A stretch of DNA of 64,000 nucleotides from Bacteroidia bacterium (GTDB taxonomy: Bacteria; Bacteroidota; Bacteroidia; CAIKAF01). Of the stretch, positions 7,777 through 16,494 are shown piece after piece. The notes under the pieces were generated by a model that was not told the origin of the DNA, made no database searches, and saw nothing but the letters and a program-made list of their open reading frames with translations. Where the stretch lies: NCBI GenBank assembly GCA_016742095.1, contig JACVCJ010000018.1:1-64000 (forward strand), in the 5' to 3' direction. Position numbers and translations under genes: made by a program. Position 1 is the first letter of the stretch; the number at the start of each line of letters is the position of its first letter.

Positions 7777-8361
7777 ATGAATGACAGACCACTGGTATAT
7801 CTGAGTCTTGCCGTTTTCTTCGGCCTGCCCCTTGCAGCCATAGGCCTTGCTTACCGGTTTGATTATAAAGCCGGTAAAAAAGCGTTCACCCGCAGTATCC
7901 ACAGTATGGGTATCCCGGCCCTGCTGCTGCTGCTTTTTGTACTGGGCAGTCCTTTTTTGCAGAAAGATCTTTTCCCGCTCTGCGTAATCGACCGTAATTA
8001 CAATGCACAGCGCCTGCAGAAAGGGATCCCGCTTATCGAAGAGAACTGGTCATTGCAGGAAGAAGACGGTAACCGTTACCTTAAAATTTACACATATCCG
8101 TATTCCGGGGCAGAAAAACGAAACATTCATATACGTAAATCCGTTACATATAACCTGCTTGGTCCCGAAACGGAAACGGACTTTTTCAGGGAAGGGGACC
8201 AGATGCTCGTTACCGAGTATGATTACCGTCAGAATAAAACCCGCTATACCCATATAGATCTGACCTCTGCTGCAGCTTCAGGCCGTGTTCATTACAGCCA
8301 GATCACCGGTGAACAGTTTAAAAGCATCCTGGACAACTGGACATTGATTGAACTGAAATAA
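7777..8361 (+). CDS. Membrane protein of unknown function, first gene of a three-gene operon
   Basis: A 194 aa protein not recognised as any family. Two hydrophobic helices lie near the N-terminus (about 8-26 and 46-64) separated by a short basic loop, followed by about 130 polar residues. The polar part is probably periplasmic and rich in beta-strand-like segments with several Tyr and Thr. The next gene starts 10 bp after its stop, so co-expression is likely. Confidence 0.7.
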   Translation: MNDRPLVYLSLAVFFGLPLAAIGLAYRFDYKAGKKAFTRSIHSMGIPALLLLLFVLGSPFLQKDLFPLCVIDRNYNAQRLQKGIPLIEENWSLQEEDGNRYLKIYTYPYSGAEKRNIHIRKSVTYNLLGPETETDFFREGDQMLVTEYDYRQNKTRYTHIDLTSAAASGRVHYSQITGEQFKSILDNWTLIELK

Positions 8362-8371
8362 ACTACCGCTT

Positions 8372-9055
8372 ATGCTGATCTTTATAAAAAAAATCGCCGC
8401 TATCCTCATCATTGCACTCTGGGGCTACCAGCACAGGTCAGCTCCCGTACAGCCCAGACAGCAGATCATAAGCGCCGGAATTTATGAATTCCGCCTTCCC
8501 GACGGGCTTTCCCATTCCCGCGCCAGGGGTTCCGACGGACAGGCCGGCTGCCTGTACAACGACAGTCTCGTTATTTATTACGGCTGCGGTCCCTACGTAA
8601 GCGATCTGCCTGAAACGCCTTCGGAATTTTTTGCTTCCAACGAATGGTACGGCAATGCACTGAACCACATCATCAGTAAGGGACTGTTCAGCGGCGGCCC
8701 GCGGCCCGATATACAACTGCTGGACTACTATCCTGTTTACAACGATTGCAAACGTCCGCAGTACATCGTCGTATGCCGCTACAACGAAACCGTATTCGAA
8801 GTGCCGGTTCAGCTGCCCGAACACATGCGCGACTACATCTTCCGGGCCGATACCATGCACCGGCAGTATCGCAAACTGGTATTTCCGAAGGAAGGTACCG
8901 AAGGCCGCTGCGGCATCTGGATCGATCCGCAGGACAGCCTGCTTTCCGAAACCTATGGCCCGCTCTCTTTTATAGCCCCCGACGGCAGAACATCACAGCG
9001 TAAAGTATTGTTGCAGCTGATGGGCTCGGTACGTATAAAATCCGTTTATCTATGA
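8372..9055 (+). CDS. Exported protein of unknown function, second gene of the operon
   Basis: A 227 aa protein with an N-terminal hydrophobic segment (MLIFIKKIAAILIIALWGYQ) that could be a signal peptide or anchor. The mature part contains six Cys (for example GCLYND, YYGCGPY, YNDCKRP), which may form disulfides in the periplasm. No family recognised. Its last codons overlap the ATG of the next gene (ATGA), indicating translational coupling. Confidence 0.7.
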   Translation: MLIFIKKIAAILIIALWGYQHRSAPVQPRQQIISAGIYEFRLPDGLSHSRARGSDGQAGCLYNDSLVIYYGCGPYVSDLPETPSEFFASNEWYGNALNHIISKGLFSGGPRPDIQLLDYYPVYNDCKRPQYIVVCRYNETVFEVPVQLPEHMRDYIFRADTMHRQYRKLVFPKEGTEGRCGIWIDPQDSLLSETYGPLSFIAPDGRTSQRKVLLQLMGSVRIKSVYL

Positions 9056-9825
9056 GTAAAAAGATCCTCTTCATCCTTTTTTTCATTCTTCCGTTTTACC
9101 TGCCCGCCCAGACGGATAACGCAGGTAAGGCGTTTAAAAAAGTGCTGGACAAACGCAGCGGCATCCCCATTTATTTTGAATGCGGTGCGGAGACCTTTCC
9201 GGCATACTGGCATACGCCCGAAATTTCAGCGGAATGCAGCAGCCTCGACCGCGAAGAACGGGACCGCAGTGCCGAGCTCGTAAAAAAGGCCATGGCCAAA
9301 TACCCCGTAGCCGTGCTGCAGCAAAACATTAAAAAGGTGTATGTATTAAAAACCATCCGTTTTTACGGGCAGCCCTTCGGCGGTACCAATTCACTGGATG
9401 CCGTGTACCTGACCAATAACGGTGTATCGCTGGGCTATACCGACAGCTATATCGAACAGGTGTTCCATCATGAATTTTCGAGTGTGCTGCTGCGCAATTT
9501 CCCGGCCGAACTGGACACCGGCGCCTGGGTGCACAACAATACCGCACCCTATGGCAAAGGCGGCGTATATGCCCTGCAGTCCGTGAGTGCCGGCACCGTA
9601 TTCGATTCCCTGTACTGGAAGCATGGTTTCCTGTACCAGTATGCCCAGTCGGACATGGAAAATGATTTCAACTCCTTTGCGGAGAATATCTTTGCACCCA
9701 ATCCCGGTTTCTGGGATGCCATATCACATTACCCGGCCCTGCAGAACAAGCTAAACCTGATCATCGCGTTTTATAACCGGCTCAACCCGGCCTTTACCCG
9801 CGATTATTTCTACACCATAAAATAA
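9052..9825 (+). CDS. Secreted metallopeptidase-like protein with a degenerate HExxH
   Basis: A 257 aa protein with a clear Sec signal peptide (about 1-20, ending LPAQ). The pattern IEQVFHHEFSSVLLRNF (134-150), followed later by ENDFNSFAENIFA (203-215), resembles the HExxH helix and downstream acidic helix of putative zinc metallopeptidases common in Bacteroidota envelopes. The second His of HExxH is Ser here (HEFSS), so normal zinc binding is unlikely unless H139 substitutes. It is either an inactive derivative or a protein with an altered site. The start overlaps the previous stop (ATGA). Confidence 0.6.
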   Translation: MSKKILFILFFILPFYLPAQTDNAGKAFKKVLDKRSGIPIYFECGAETFPAYWHTPEISAECSSLDREERDRSAELVKKAMAKYPVAVLQQNIKKVYVLKTIRFYGQPFGGTNSLDAVYLTNNGVSLGYTDSYIEQVFHHEFSSVLLRNFPAELDTGAWVHNNTAPYGKGGVYALQSVSAGTVFDSLYWKHGFLYQYAQSDMENDFNSFAENIFAPNPGFWDAISHYPALQNKLNLIIAFYNRLNPAFTRDYFYTIK

Positions 9826-9966
9826 AAAAGGATGCGATCAGCCCGTATTCAGCTTCCGCCCCCCTGCACAAGGTGGACGATTTTGCCGCACCTACCAGGG
9901 GAAAGCGGCGGCTGGGAGTATCACGAAAAGGACAGTAAAGATGTCCCAAAGAACAAATAGAACGGA
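9826..9966. other. Short gap with no supported gene
   Basis: This 141 bp stretch lies between two convergent genes. A 42-codon plus-strand frame from 9832 to 9960 exists but has no recognisable features. I see no terminator hairpin with a T-run. Confidence 0.4.
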
Positions 9967-10317
9967 TCAGGAGCGCATTCTGGCCAGCAGAGCACCGCTT
10001 AACCCGCTTAGTCCGCCGATAAGCGCGCCCACAAAAACCGTTACCAGGAAGAACCAGGAAGCCTGCGGAGGCAGCGTAATTACTTCGGAAAGGGCCGCCA
10101 CAAACTCGGGACTACCCTCGCTCATGCGCCAGGCCGCCGTGCCCGCCCACATAAGGCCAATGGCCAGGAAACCCGACAGGAAGGCCTGACCCGGTTTGGG
10201 CAGTATAAATGCACAGAACACAAAAGGAACAATGGCAATGATCCACCAGGGCAGCAGCCATTCCAGGCCAAAAGCTACCAGGGCGGTAAGTATCGTTGTA
10301 ATTAAAAAACGTTTCAT
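9967..10317 (-). CDS. Small membrane protein, last gene of the hydrolase operon
   Basis: A 116 aa protein with four predicted hydrophobic segments (about 4-20, 22-42, 46-62 and 87-110) and almost no soluble part. I start it at the ATG at 10317, giving MKRFLITTILTALVAFGLEW; longer in-frame starts would run into the penicillin-acylase gene upstream. It is 16 bp downstream of that gene and probably co-transcribed. No family recognised. Confidence 0.7.
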   Translation of the reverse strand: MKRFLITTILTALVAFGLEWLLPWWIIAIVPFVFCAFILPKPGQAFLSGFLAIGLMWAGTAAWRMSEGSPEFVAALSEVITLPPQASWFFLVTVFVGALIGGLSGLSGALLARMRS

Positions 10318-10333
10318 GTCTGGTCTCGGGTGT

Positions 10334-12793
10334 TTAGTGAAAGTATTTCTGATGCTGGGTCTCTGCCGCAGCGGCCTCATCGGCATTTTTAAAGAACTTC
10401 AGTTCGTAGTAACGGCCGCCGGCCCAGTCTTCGATCATATTGGCATAATAGGCACTGCCCGGGTTACCGCTTTGTCCGCCGGGATAGATACCAAACGCTT
10501 TTACCCCGTTCTCAAAAGATACGATCATCCGCCAGGACGGCCCCCAGCGATCGCTGCAGGCATTGATGATGGAATAGTTACCGCCCGCTTTGATGCCGAA
10601 ACGGCTGAACGGTTTCAGCTGCAGGATATGCTGTACCGACGTATTCTTGAATTTATACCATTGCAGGGCCTCGTCGCTGCCTTTGCTCAGGGAATCCAGG
10701 TCGGCCAGGGCCCTGGCCAGCGACAGGCGGCAGATGGCCTTCCCGTCTTCTACGGTGGCCGTATTCTTTATATCGAAAACCTTCGAAAAAGGCTTGTCTT
10801 TCAGCAATAGCCAGGTGCTGTAGGTCCCGGGCAGTTGTTTTTCACCTTTTACGCCGTCCCATTCGTCATAGGTCATGGCTTTAAAGTGCCGCAGCCAGCT
10901 TTCGAAAATGGCCGGCGCCACCTGTCCGGCGTCGTTAAAGTAGTTCCAGCTTTTCAGTATACCCAGCCAGTTTTCGTGCCCGCTCCAGTCGGCCGGTGTC
11001 ACGTACGACAGCATCAGGGGCAGGTATTCCGAGGCAATGGTGTTGTAGTTGTCGTTCTGCATGGTCTTCATGAACTCCACGTCCATGCCCGAGTTCTGCG
11101 TAAGCAGGTAATTGATGCGGCGGTTGCGGTAATGTTCGAACATACCGTCGTAGATGTAGGGATAGGTAGAATCGGTGGGATGCTGGTTGGCCGAACTCAC
11201 AAAACCGCGGGCCGGGTTCAGCACGTGCGGGTTCTGGCTGTAGGGAATAACCTCGCTGATGAGACTTTCGGAAGAACCGCCCTTCATAATGCCCCAGTGC
11301 GTTCCTGCCGGGTATTTGAGGTGAGCGCCCTGCTGTTTGATGGCGATATCGCCGTTGGCACAGGCAAACACAAAGTTCTGGGCCGGGCAGCCGAAATTGT
11401 CCAGGGCCGTGATGTAATCGGCATGATTGGCCGCCTTGTTCATCAGGATAAAGGTTTTGAGCTCGTTGGCGGGAATAAAGGCCGTCCAGTTCATGGCCAG
11501 GTCGCGGCCGAAACCTTCGGTCATCAGGCTGTCTTCGTACACCACGCGGCCCATGCGGGTAACGGGAATACGCTGCACCAGCGGGTCCTTACCTTTTATG
11601 TGAATGGTATCCTGTTCAAATTCCGTTTTTTCCCAGGCGCCGTTCCATTTGTATTCACTTTTAGAAGCGTCTTTCCACTCTACCTCGTACCAGTCGCGCA
11701 CGTCGCGGGTACCATTGGTCACGCCCCAGGCAATATTGTTGTTAAAGCCCGAGATCACGCAGGGCGAACCCGGCAGCGAAGCTCCGTACACATTGTATTC
11801 CGGGCTGCACAGCTGTATCTCGAACCAGATGGAAGGCAGGTTCAGGGCCAGGTGCGGGTCGTTGCACAGGATAGGCTTGCCCGATCTGGACTTGGCTCCC
11901 GTCACGGCCCAGTTGTTACTGCCGATGCCTTCAAAATAAAAGGGATTTTCCATTTCGGGGTAAAAACCGGCTACGGAAGGCACCGCGGCGGGCAGCGAAT
12001 CGGCCACAGCGGCAGAATCGCGCGGTACAGTAAAGTTCCAGGGCGTTCCGGAGGGAATGATCGGGTCTGTCGTTCCCTTCGGAAAACGTGTGTAGAGAAG
12101 ATCGGCGTCTTCCTTGTCAAAGAGTTTATAGGCATTGGCAATACCCAGGTCGCTGTCGTTATCGGTGAGCATCTGTGCCATGTATTTCAGCAGCAGGGCG
12201 CTTTTCAGGGGCGACCATTTTTCGGGACGGTAGTTCAGCAGTTTATATTCCAGGGGCAGGTTGCGGTACGAAAGACGCTCGATATAGGCATTGATCCCAT
12301 CGCTGTACGCCTGTGCCACCATGGCCGTGAGTGGGTCTTTCATCATTTCGGCGGCGCTGGCCTTAGCCGAACTGAGCATGCCGTTGCGGCGCTGCAGACG
12401 GTCGAATTTCAATACTTTTTCGCCCAGTGTGGGGTACAGCACTTCGGACAGGCGGCCGGCGGCGGCACGCGTCTGAAAGTCCATCTGCCACAGACGCATG
12501 GAAGCCGTTACAAATCCCTGTGCAAAGAACATATCGCGGGTGCTCTGCGCAAACACGTGGGGTACCAGGCGGTCATCCCAGTAAATATGCACCTCTCCTT
12601 CGAGCCCGTCCATCTTCAGCGCTTTCTGGAACTGCGGCTGTGCCGGTTCCATATTGGCCCAGAAACCGTTCACCGGATCTACCAGCCTGCCCAGCGGAGG
12701 CACAAAGGTGTTGTTTATCTTAAGACTGTTGTTGAGAAGAACGGTAAGGGCTGTGAGAATAACTGCCGAAAGAAAGAATTTGAAAAACTTCAT
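10334..12793 (-). CDS. Penicillin acylase family Ntn-hydrolase (S45)
   Basis: An 819 aa precursor with an N-terminal signal or anchor (about 5-21). The autocatalytic site is GSNNWAV with S292 expected to become the N-terminal nucleophile of the beta chain after cleavage at G291/S292. The alpha-chain motifs RDMFFAQGFVTASMRLWQMD and the beta-chain NDPHLALNLPSIWFEIQL match the family. Substrates of such enzymes include beta-lactams, acyl-homoserine lactones and other N-acyl amides; specificity cannot be read here. Its ATG overlaps the stop of the upstream esterase gene (ATGA), so the two are translationally coupled. Confidence 0.9.
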   Translation of the reverse strand: MKFFKFFLSAVILTALTVLLNNSLKINNTFVPPLGRLVDPVNGFWANMEPAQPQFQKALKMDGLEGEVHIYWDDRLVPHVFAQSTRDMFFAQGFVTASMRLWQMDFQTRAAAGRLSEVLYPTLGEKVLKFDRLQRRNGMLSSAKASAAEMMKDPLTAMVAQAYSDGINAYIERLSYRNLPLEYKLLNYRPEKWSPLKSALLLKYMAQMLTDNDSDLGIANAYKLFDKEDADLLYTRFPKGTTDPIIPSGTPWNFTVPRDSAAVADSLPAAVPSVAGFYPEMENPFYFEGIGSNNWAVTGAKSRSGKPILCNDPHLALNLPSIWFEIQLCSPEYNVYGASLPGSPCVISGFNNNIAWGVTNGTRDVRDWYEVEWKDASKSEYKWNGAWEKTEFEQDTIHIKGKDPLVQRIPVTRMGRVVYEDSLMTEGFGRDLAMNWTAFIPANELKTFILMNKAANHADYITALDNFGCPAQNFVFACANGDIAIKQQGAHLKYPAGTHWGIMKGGSSESLISEVIPYSQNPHVLNPARGFVSSANQHPTDSTYPYIYDGMFEHYRNRRINYLLTQNSGMDVEFMKTMQNDNYNTIASEYLPLMLSYVTPADWSGHENWLGILKSWNYFNDAGQVAPAIFESWLRHFKAMTYDEWDGVKGEKQLPGTYSTWLLLKDKPFSKVFDIKNTATVEDGKAICRLSLARALADLDSLSKGSDEALQWYKFKNTSVQHILQLKPFSRFGIKAGGNYSIINACSDRWGPSWRMIVSFENGVKAFGIYPGGQSGNPGSAYYANMIEDWAGGRYYELKFFKNADEAAAAETQHQKYFH

Positions 12794-13803
12794 GCGGTTT
12801 GGGTAGAATTAATGTTTGAGGTTTGCGTCAGAGCCGTTTTTTTTACTTCCTCGATAAAGGTAGCAACGTTTTCGAAAGATCGGTCGGCCTGCGGTAAAAA
12901 ACCTCCAAACATCTGGAAAACATGGATCATGCTTTCATAGGATTCTACCCTGCACAGAACGTTTTTTTCCGCAAAACACTCGCGGATACGTTCTGTATCG
13001 TAATACAATACTTCGTCTTCGCCGATCTGGATCAGCAGCGGACAAAAATCTTCATAACTGCCGTAAACAGGCGAAGCCAGCGGATGCCTCAGTGTACCTT
13101 TGGCATATTTCTCGCCCCAGAGGCGTACGGCTTTAATATCGATAAAAGGATCGCGTTTCTCGCGCGAGGCCACGTCAGGATGCGAACATTCCAGGTCGCC
13201 CCAGGGCGAAAAACAGGCAATGGCCAGGGGCAGCGGCAGGTGATGATCGCGCAGCTGCAGGGCCGTAGCCAGGCAGAGTCCGCCGCCCGCACTATCGCCC
13301 GAGAAAATGATCTTTTCGGACGGGATGCCCTGTAAACGCAGGTAGCTGTATGCCGCCACCGCATCTTCCACCGCAGCCGGGAACGGGAATTCCGGGGCCA
13401 GGCGATACTCGAAGATCAGTACCCGGCATTTGCATTCCAGGGCCAGGCGCGTCACAATATTGCGGTGCGAACGCATGGAACCGTGATTATAGGCCCCGCC
13501 GTGCATGTACAGGATCACATGATCGTTCTTCATATTATCCGGCCCGATCCATTCGGCCGCCATATTTCCCATGCGGAAGGGCGATATTTTTACCCGTTTT
13601 TTCGGGTAGCCCAGGAACGAGGTCAGGAAATCCATGCCCTTGCGGTATTTATCATCCGCATAATCATACCGGAAGACCATCGCCTTGGATATGATAAAAA
13701 ACCATTTTACCAGTCGGATCTTCAGCTTTGCCAGGGTACCGAATTCCTGTTCGGTGTACTCCTGCAGGCTGAAATACGGAAGATGCTGTACCGGACGTTC
13801 CAT
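12790..13803 (-). CDS. Alpha/beta hydrolase, hormone-sensitive-lipase-type esterase
   Basis: A 337 aa cytoplasmic esterase. The oxyanion motif HGGAY (101-105), nucleophile elbow GDSAGG (S171), an acidic residue in IGEDEVLYYD and His in SMIHVFQMF make up the expected HSL-family catalytic set. I start at the ATG at 13803 (MERPVQHLPY): an upstream in-frame ATG at 13887 lies above a -7-like element (plus-strand CAAAAATA at 13838-13845) and adds an AT-rich extension that looks non-coding. It is the first gene of the esterase-acylase-membrane-protein operon. Confidence 0.85.
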   Translation of the reverse strand: MERPVQHLPYFSLQEYTEQEFGTLAKLKIRLVKWFFIISKAMVFRYDYADDKYRKGMDFLTSFLGYPKKRVKISPFRMGNMAAEWIGPDNMKNDHVILYMHGGAYNHGSMRSHRNIVTRLALECKCRVLIFEYRLAPEFPFPAAVEDAVAAYSYLRLQGIPSEKIIFSGDSAGGGLCLATALQLRDHHLPLPLAIACFSPWGDLECSHPDVASREKRDPFIDIKAVRLWGEKYAKGTLRHPLASPVYGSYEDFCPLLIQIGEDEVLYYDTERIRECFAEKNVLCRVESYESMIHVFQMFGGFLPQADRSFENVATFIEEVKKTALTQTSNINSTQTA

Positions 13804-14040
13804 GGTTGCAATGTTAGCGTTAATTACATAAAGATAGCAAAAATACTGTATGCTTACATACCTTTTGTCGGCAACAGATCTCAACATGTTCTTTCACAGG
13901 CATTTCAGCGTATACAGCCATTTAAACGTATACAAAAAACATGCCTTTTTTACGGCCATATCCGTAACGGAAAATACCTGTATATTGCGGGACGAAAAGC
14001 CTGCTGAAATGGCGTTTGCAGCTTCCGGAAGCCTCATTTC

Positions 14041-14075
14041 TTAACATTGGCTTAACATTGGAGGTAGTAATATTG
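14041..14075 (+). promoter_or_regulatory. PhoP-box-like direct repeat and promoter of the phosphate transporter
   Basis: TTAACA at 14041-14046 and again at 14052-14057 are spaced by 5 bp (11-bp period), inside the longer repeat TTAACATTGG. This is the arrangement of PhoP/PhoB boxes in other phyla. A -7-like element TAATATTG follows at 14068-14075, so the repeat covers the -33 region. The downstream gene is a phosphate transporter, which fits phosphate-starvation control; the regulator itself is not in the window. Confidence 0.55.
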
Positions 14076-14092
14076 CACCACATTTTAAAAGC

Positions 14093-15484
14093 ATGTTCGG
14101 ATTAGATGCTGATTTAACACTCCTGTTACTGCTGTGCTTACTGTGCGCATGTGTATTTGAATTTATCAACGGGTTTCACGATACGGCCAATGCCGTAGCT
14201 ACCGTAATCTATACCAATTCACTGAAACCGGTGGTGGCCGTTATTTACAGCGGCCTGTTCAATTTTGCCGGAGTACTTATCGGCGGTACGGCCGTGGCCA
14301 TGGGTATCATTAAACTGTTGCCGGCCGGGGTACTTACCGACCAGGACCTGATGCATAATATTGCCATGATCCTGTCGCTGCTGCTGGCGGCCATCGTATG
14401 GAACCTGGGCACCTGGTACCTGGGCATCCCCGCTTCTTCGTCGCATACGCTCATCGGTTCCATACTGGGTGTGGGTATCGCCTATTCACTCATCGAAAAC
14501 ATCGACCTGGCCCAGGGTGTGAACTGGAGCAAGGCCACACAGGTGGGCCTCAGCCTGCTTATATCGCCCCTGGTCGGCTTTACGGGCACCTTGCTGTTGC
14601 TGAAGCTGGCCCGCAGGTTCATAAAAAATCCCAAACTGTTCTCCGAACCCGATAAGACCGCTACCCCGCCCTGGTATATCCGCTGGACGCTGATCGGCAC
14701 CTGCGGCGCGGTAAGTGTGGCACACGGAAGTAACGACGGACAGAAAGGCATCGGCCTGGTAATGATGATCCTGGTGGCCATCGTGCCCGCCAAATTTGCC
14801 CTGGACCATTCTACCGACGTAACAGCCCTGCACCGCGAGATCGTAAGTATATCGGCCACGCTCGACAAAGCGCCCGCTTCCCTGCTCGATAATAAGAATT
14901 ACCTGAAGGCCCGTAAAAACCTGGCCCACCTGGACAGTTCCCTGGCCGGACTGAGCAATTTTAACGGACTGAATGCCGAACAGGTACAGGACATACGCAA
15001 AAGCACCTACGACGCCTCTTCGGCGCTTGCTAAAATGAACGAAGACCCGGCCGTACTGGTAGCCATGCCCGATGCACACCTGGGCAAAGCCGCCAGGAAG
15101 ATCAGCATGCCCATCGAGTACGCACCGTTCTGGGTAGCCGTGATGATCGCCCTCTGCCTCGGTATCGGTACCATGATCGGCTGGAAACGTATTGTAAAGA
15201 CCATCGGCGAAAAGATCGGTAAAGAACACCTTTCCTACGCACAGGGGGCCGGCGCCGAACTGGTGGCCGCCACTACCATACAGCTGGCTACGGCTACGGG
15301 ACTGCCCGTATCCACCACCCAGGTACTTTCGTCGGGTATTGCCGGAAGTATGGTGGCCAGCAACGGTATGAAAAATCTTCAGAAAGGCACCATCCGGAAT
15401 ATTGCCATCGCCTGGCTGCTGACGCTGCCCGTGACCATGTTACTGGCAGGCGGATTCTTTGCCCTGCTGCGTTTTGTATTATAG
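14093..15484 (+). CDS. PiT-family inorganic phosphate transporter
   Basis: A 463 aa inner-membrane carrier. The two inverted PiT signature repeats are visible: EFINGFHDTANAVATVIYT near residues 22-40 and AELVAATTIQLATATGLPVSTTQ near 390; the first half also has NLGTWYLGIPASSSHTLIG and VAHGSNDGQKGIG. It would import phosphate, as a metal-phosphate complex, with protons or sodium. A soluble region of about 90 residues lies between the two halves. It has its own promoter with a PhoP-box-like repeat. The next gene, rpoD, starts 87 bp later and probably has its own promoter. Confidence 0.93.
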   Translation: MFGLDADLTLLLLLCLLCACVFEFINGFHDTANAVATVIYTNSLKPVVAVIYSGLFNFAGVLIGGTAVAMGIIKLLPAGVLTDQDLMHNIAMILSLLLAAIVWNLGTWYLGIPASSSHTLIGSILGVGIAYSLIENIDLAQGVNWSKATQVGLSLLISPLVGFTGTLLLLKLARRFIKNPKLFSEPDKTATPPWYIRWTLIGTCGAVSVAHGSNDGQKGIGLVMMILVAIVPAKFALDHSTDVTALHREIVSISATLDKAPASLLDNKNYLKARKNLAHLDSSLAGLSNFNGLNAEQVQDIRKSTYDASSALAKMNEDPAVLVAMPDAHLGKAARKISMPIEYAPFWVAVMIALCLGIGTMIGWKRIVKTIGEKIGKEHLSYAQGAGAELVAATTIQLATATGLPVSTTQVLSSGIAGSMVASNGMKNLQKGTIRNIAIAWLLTLPVTMLLAGGFFALLRFVL

Positions 15485-15571
15485 TACGGCGCGGCCCTAA
15501 TTACAAAAATTTAATATTAAAAAGAAACCGCAGGCATTTTTTCACGTATAATTAGTGAAAACCCCAATTGC

Positions 15572-16435
15572 ATGCGTCAGCTTAAAATTTCAAAACAAGT
15601 AACAAACCGTGACACCGCTTCCTTTGATAAATATCTCCAGGAAATAGGTAAAGTGGATCTTATTACGGCCGATCAGGAAGTGGAACTTGCTTCACGCATC
15701 CGAAAGGGAGACCAGTATGCCCTTGAACGTCTTGTTAAAGCCAACCTGCGTTTCGTGGTCTCTGTGGCCAAACAGTACCAGAACCAGGGACTCAGTCTTC
15801 CCGACCTGGTAAATGAAGGGAACCTGGGGCTCATCAAGGCGGCCCAACGTTTTGACGAGACCCGCGGTTTTAAGTTCATTTCCTATGCCGTGTGGTGGAT
15901 CCGTCAGTCCATTCTGCAGGCCCTTGCCGAACAGGCGCGTATTGTACGCCTCCCGCTCAACAAGATCGGATCGCTGAACAAGATCAACCGTACTTTTTCT
16001 ACCCTGGAACAGGAGTTCGAAAGAGAACCCTCGGCCGAGGAAATTGCCGAAGCCCTGGAACTTTCTCCCGAAGAAGTGAAGGAAAGTATGATGAATGCCG
16101 GTAAGCACGTAAGTATGGACGCTCCGCTGGTAGACGGCGAAGAGGCCAATATGTACGATGTGGTACGCGGCGAAGACAGCCCCAATCCCGAGGACGGACT
16201 GCTGCACGATTCCCTGAAAAAGGAAATTGAGCGTGCCCTGAGCACACTTACCCCGCGCGAATCGGACGTAGTGCGCCTGTTCTTCGGACTGGAAGGCAAA
16301 CCGGCGATGACGCTGGAAGAGATCGGCGAAAAATTTGACCTCACGCGCGAACGCGTACGTCAGATCAAGGAAAAGGCCATCCGCCGCCTCAAACAGCAGA
16401 GCCGCAGCAAACAGCTTAAATCTTACTTAGGTTAG
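15572..16435 (+). CDS. rpoD: Primary RNA polymerase sigma factor
   Basis: A 287 aa sigma-70 lacking the long region 1.1, the usual size for the Bacteroidota housekeeping sigma. Region 1.2 begins near [16 protein letters not shown]; region 2 contains [26 protein letters not shown] and [15 protein letters not shown] (-10/-7 recognition); region 4 ends in [28 protein letters not shown]. It would recognise the TTG/TAnnTTTG promoters seen throughout the window. It converges with mltG across a shared hairpin. Confidence 0.97.
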   Translation: MRQLKISKQVTNRDTASFDKYLQEIGKVDLITADQEVELASRIRKGDQYALERLVKANLRFVVSVAKQYQNQGLSLPDLVNEGNLGLIKAAQRFDETRGFKFISYAVWWIRQSILQALAEQARIVRLPLNKIGSLNKINRTFSTLEQEFEREPSAEEIAEALELSPEEVKESMMNAGKHVSMDAPLVDGEEANMYDVVRGEDSPNPEDGLLHDSLKKEIERALSTLTPRESDVVRLFFGLEGKPAMTLEEIGEKFDLTRERVRQIKEKAIRRLKQQSRSKQLKSYLG

Positions 16436-16459
16436 GGCTAAAACCCCCATTTTAGCTGC

Positions 16460-16489
16460 AAACCCCGTCAGTACCCCCTGCCGGGGTTT
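16460..16489. terminator. Bidirectional terminator between rpoD and mltG
   Basis: Stem AAACCCCG (16460-16467) and CGGGGTTT (16482-16489) with a 14-base loop, lying 24 bp after the rpoD stop and 5 bp before the mltG stop. T-runs are short on both sides, so termination efficiency is uncertain. Confidence 0.55.
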
Positions 16490-16494
16490 ACTTG

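Noticed and set aside
10835..12940. A 701-codon plus-strand open frame opposite the penicillin-acylase gene
   Set aside because: It lies antisense to a clear S45-family gene with an intact catalytic motif, has no recognisable domain and reflects codon bias on the other strand.
13850..14044. A 64-codon plus-strand frame before the PiT gene
   Set aside because: It ends inside the promoter region and shows no domain or ribosome binding site.
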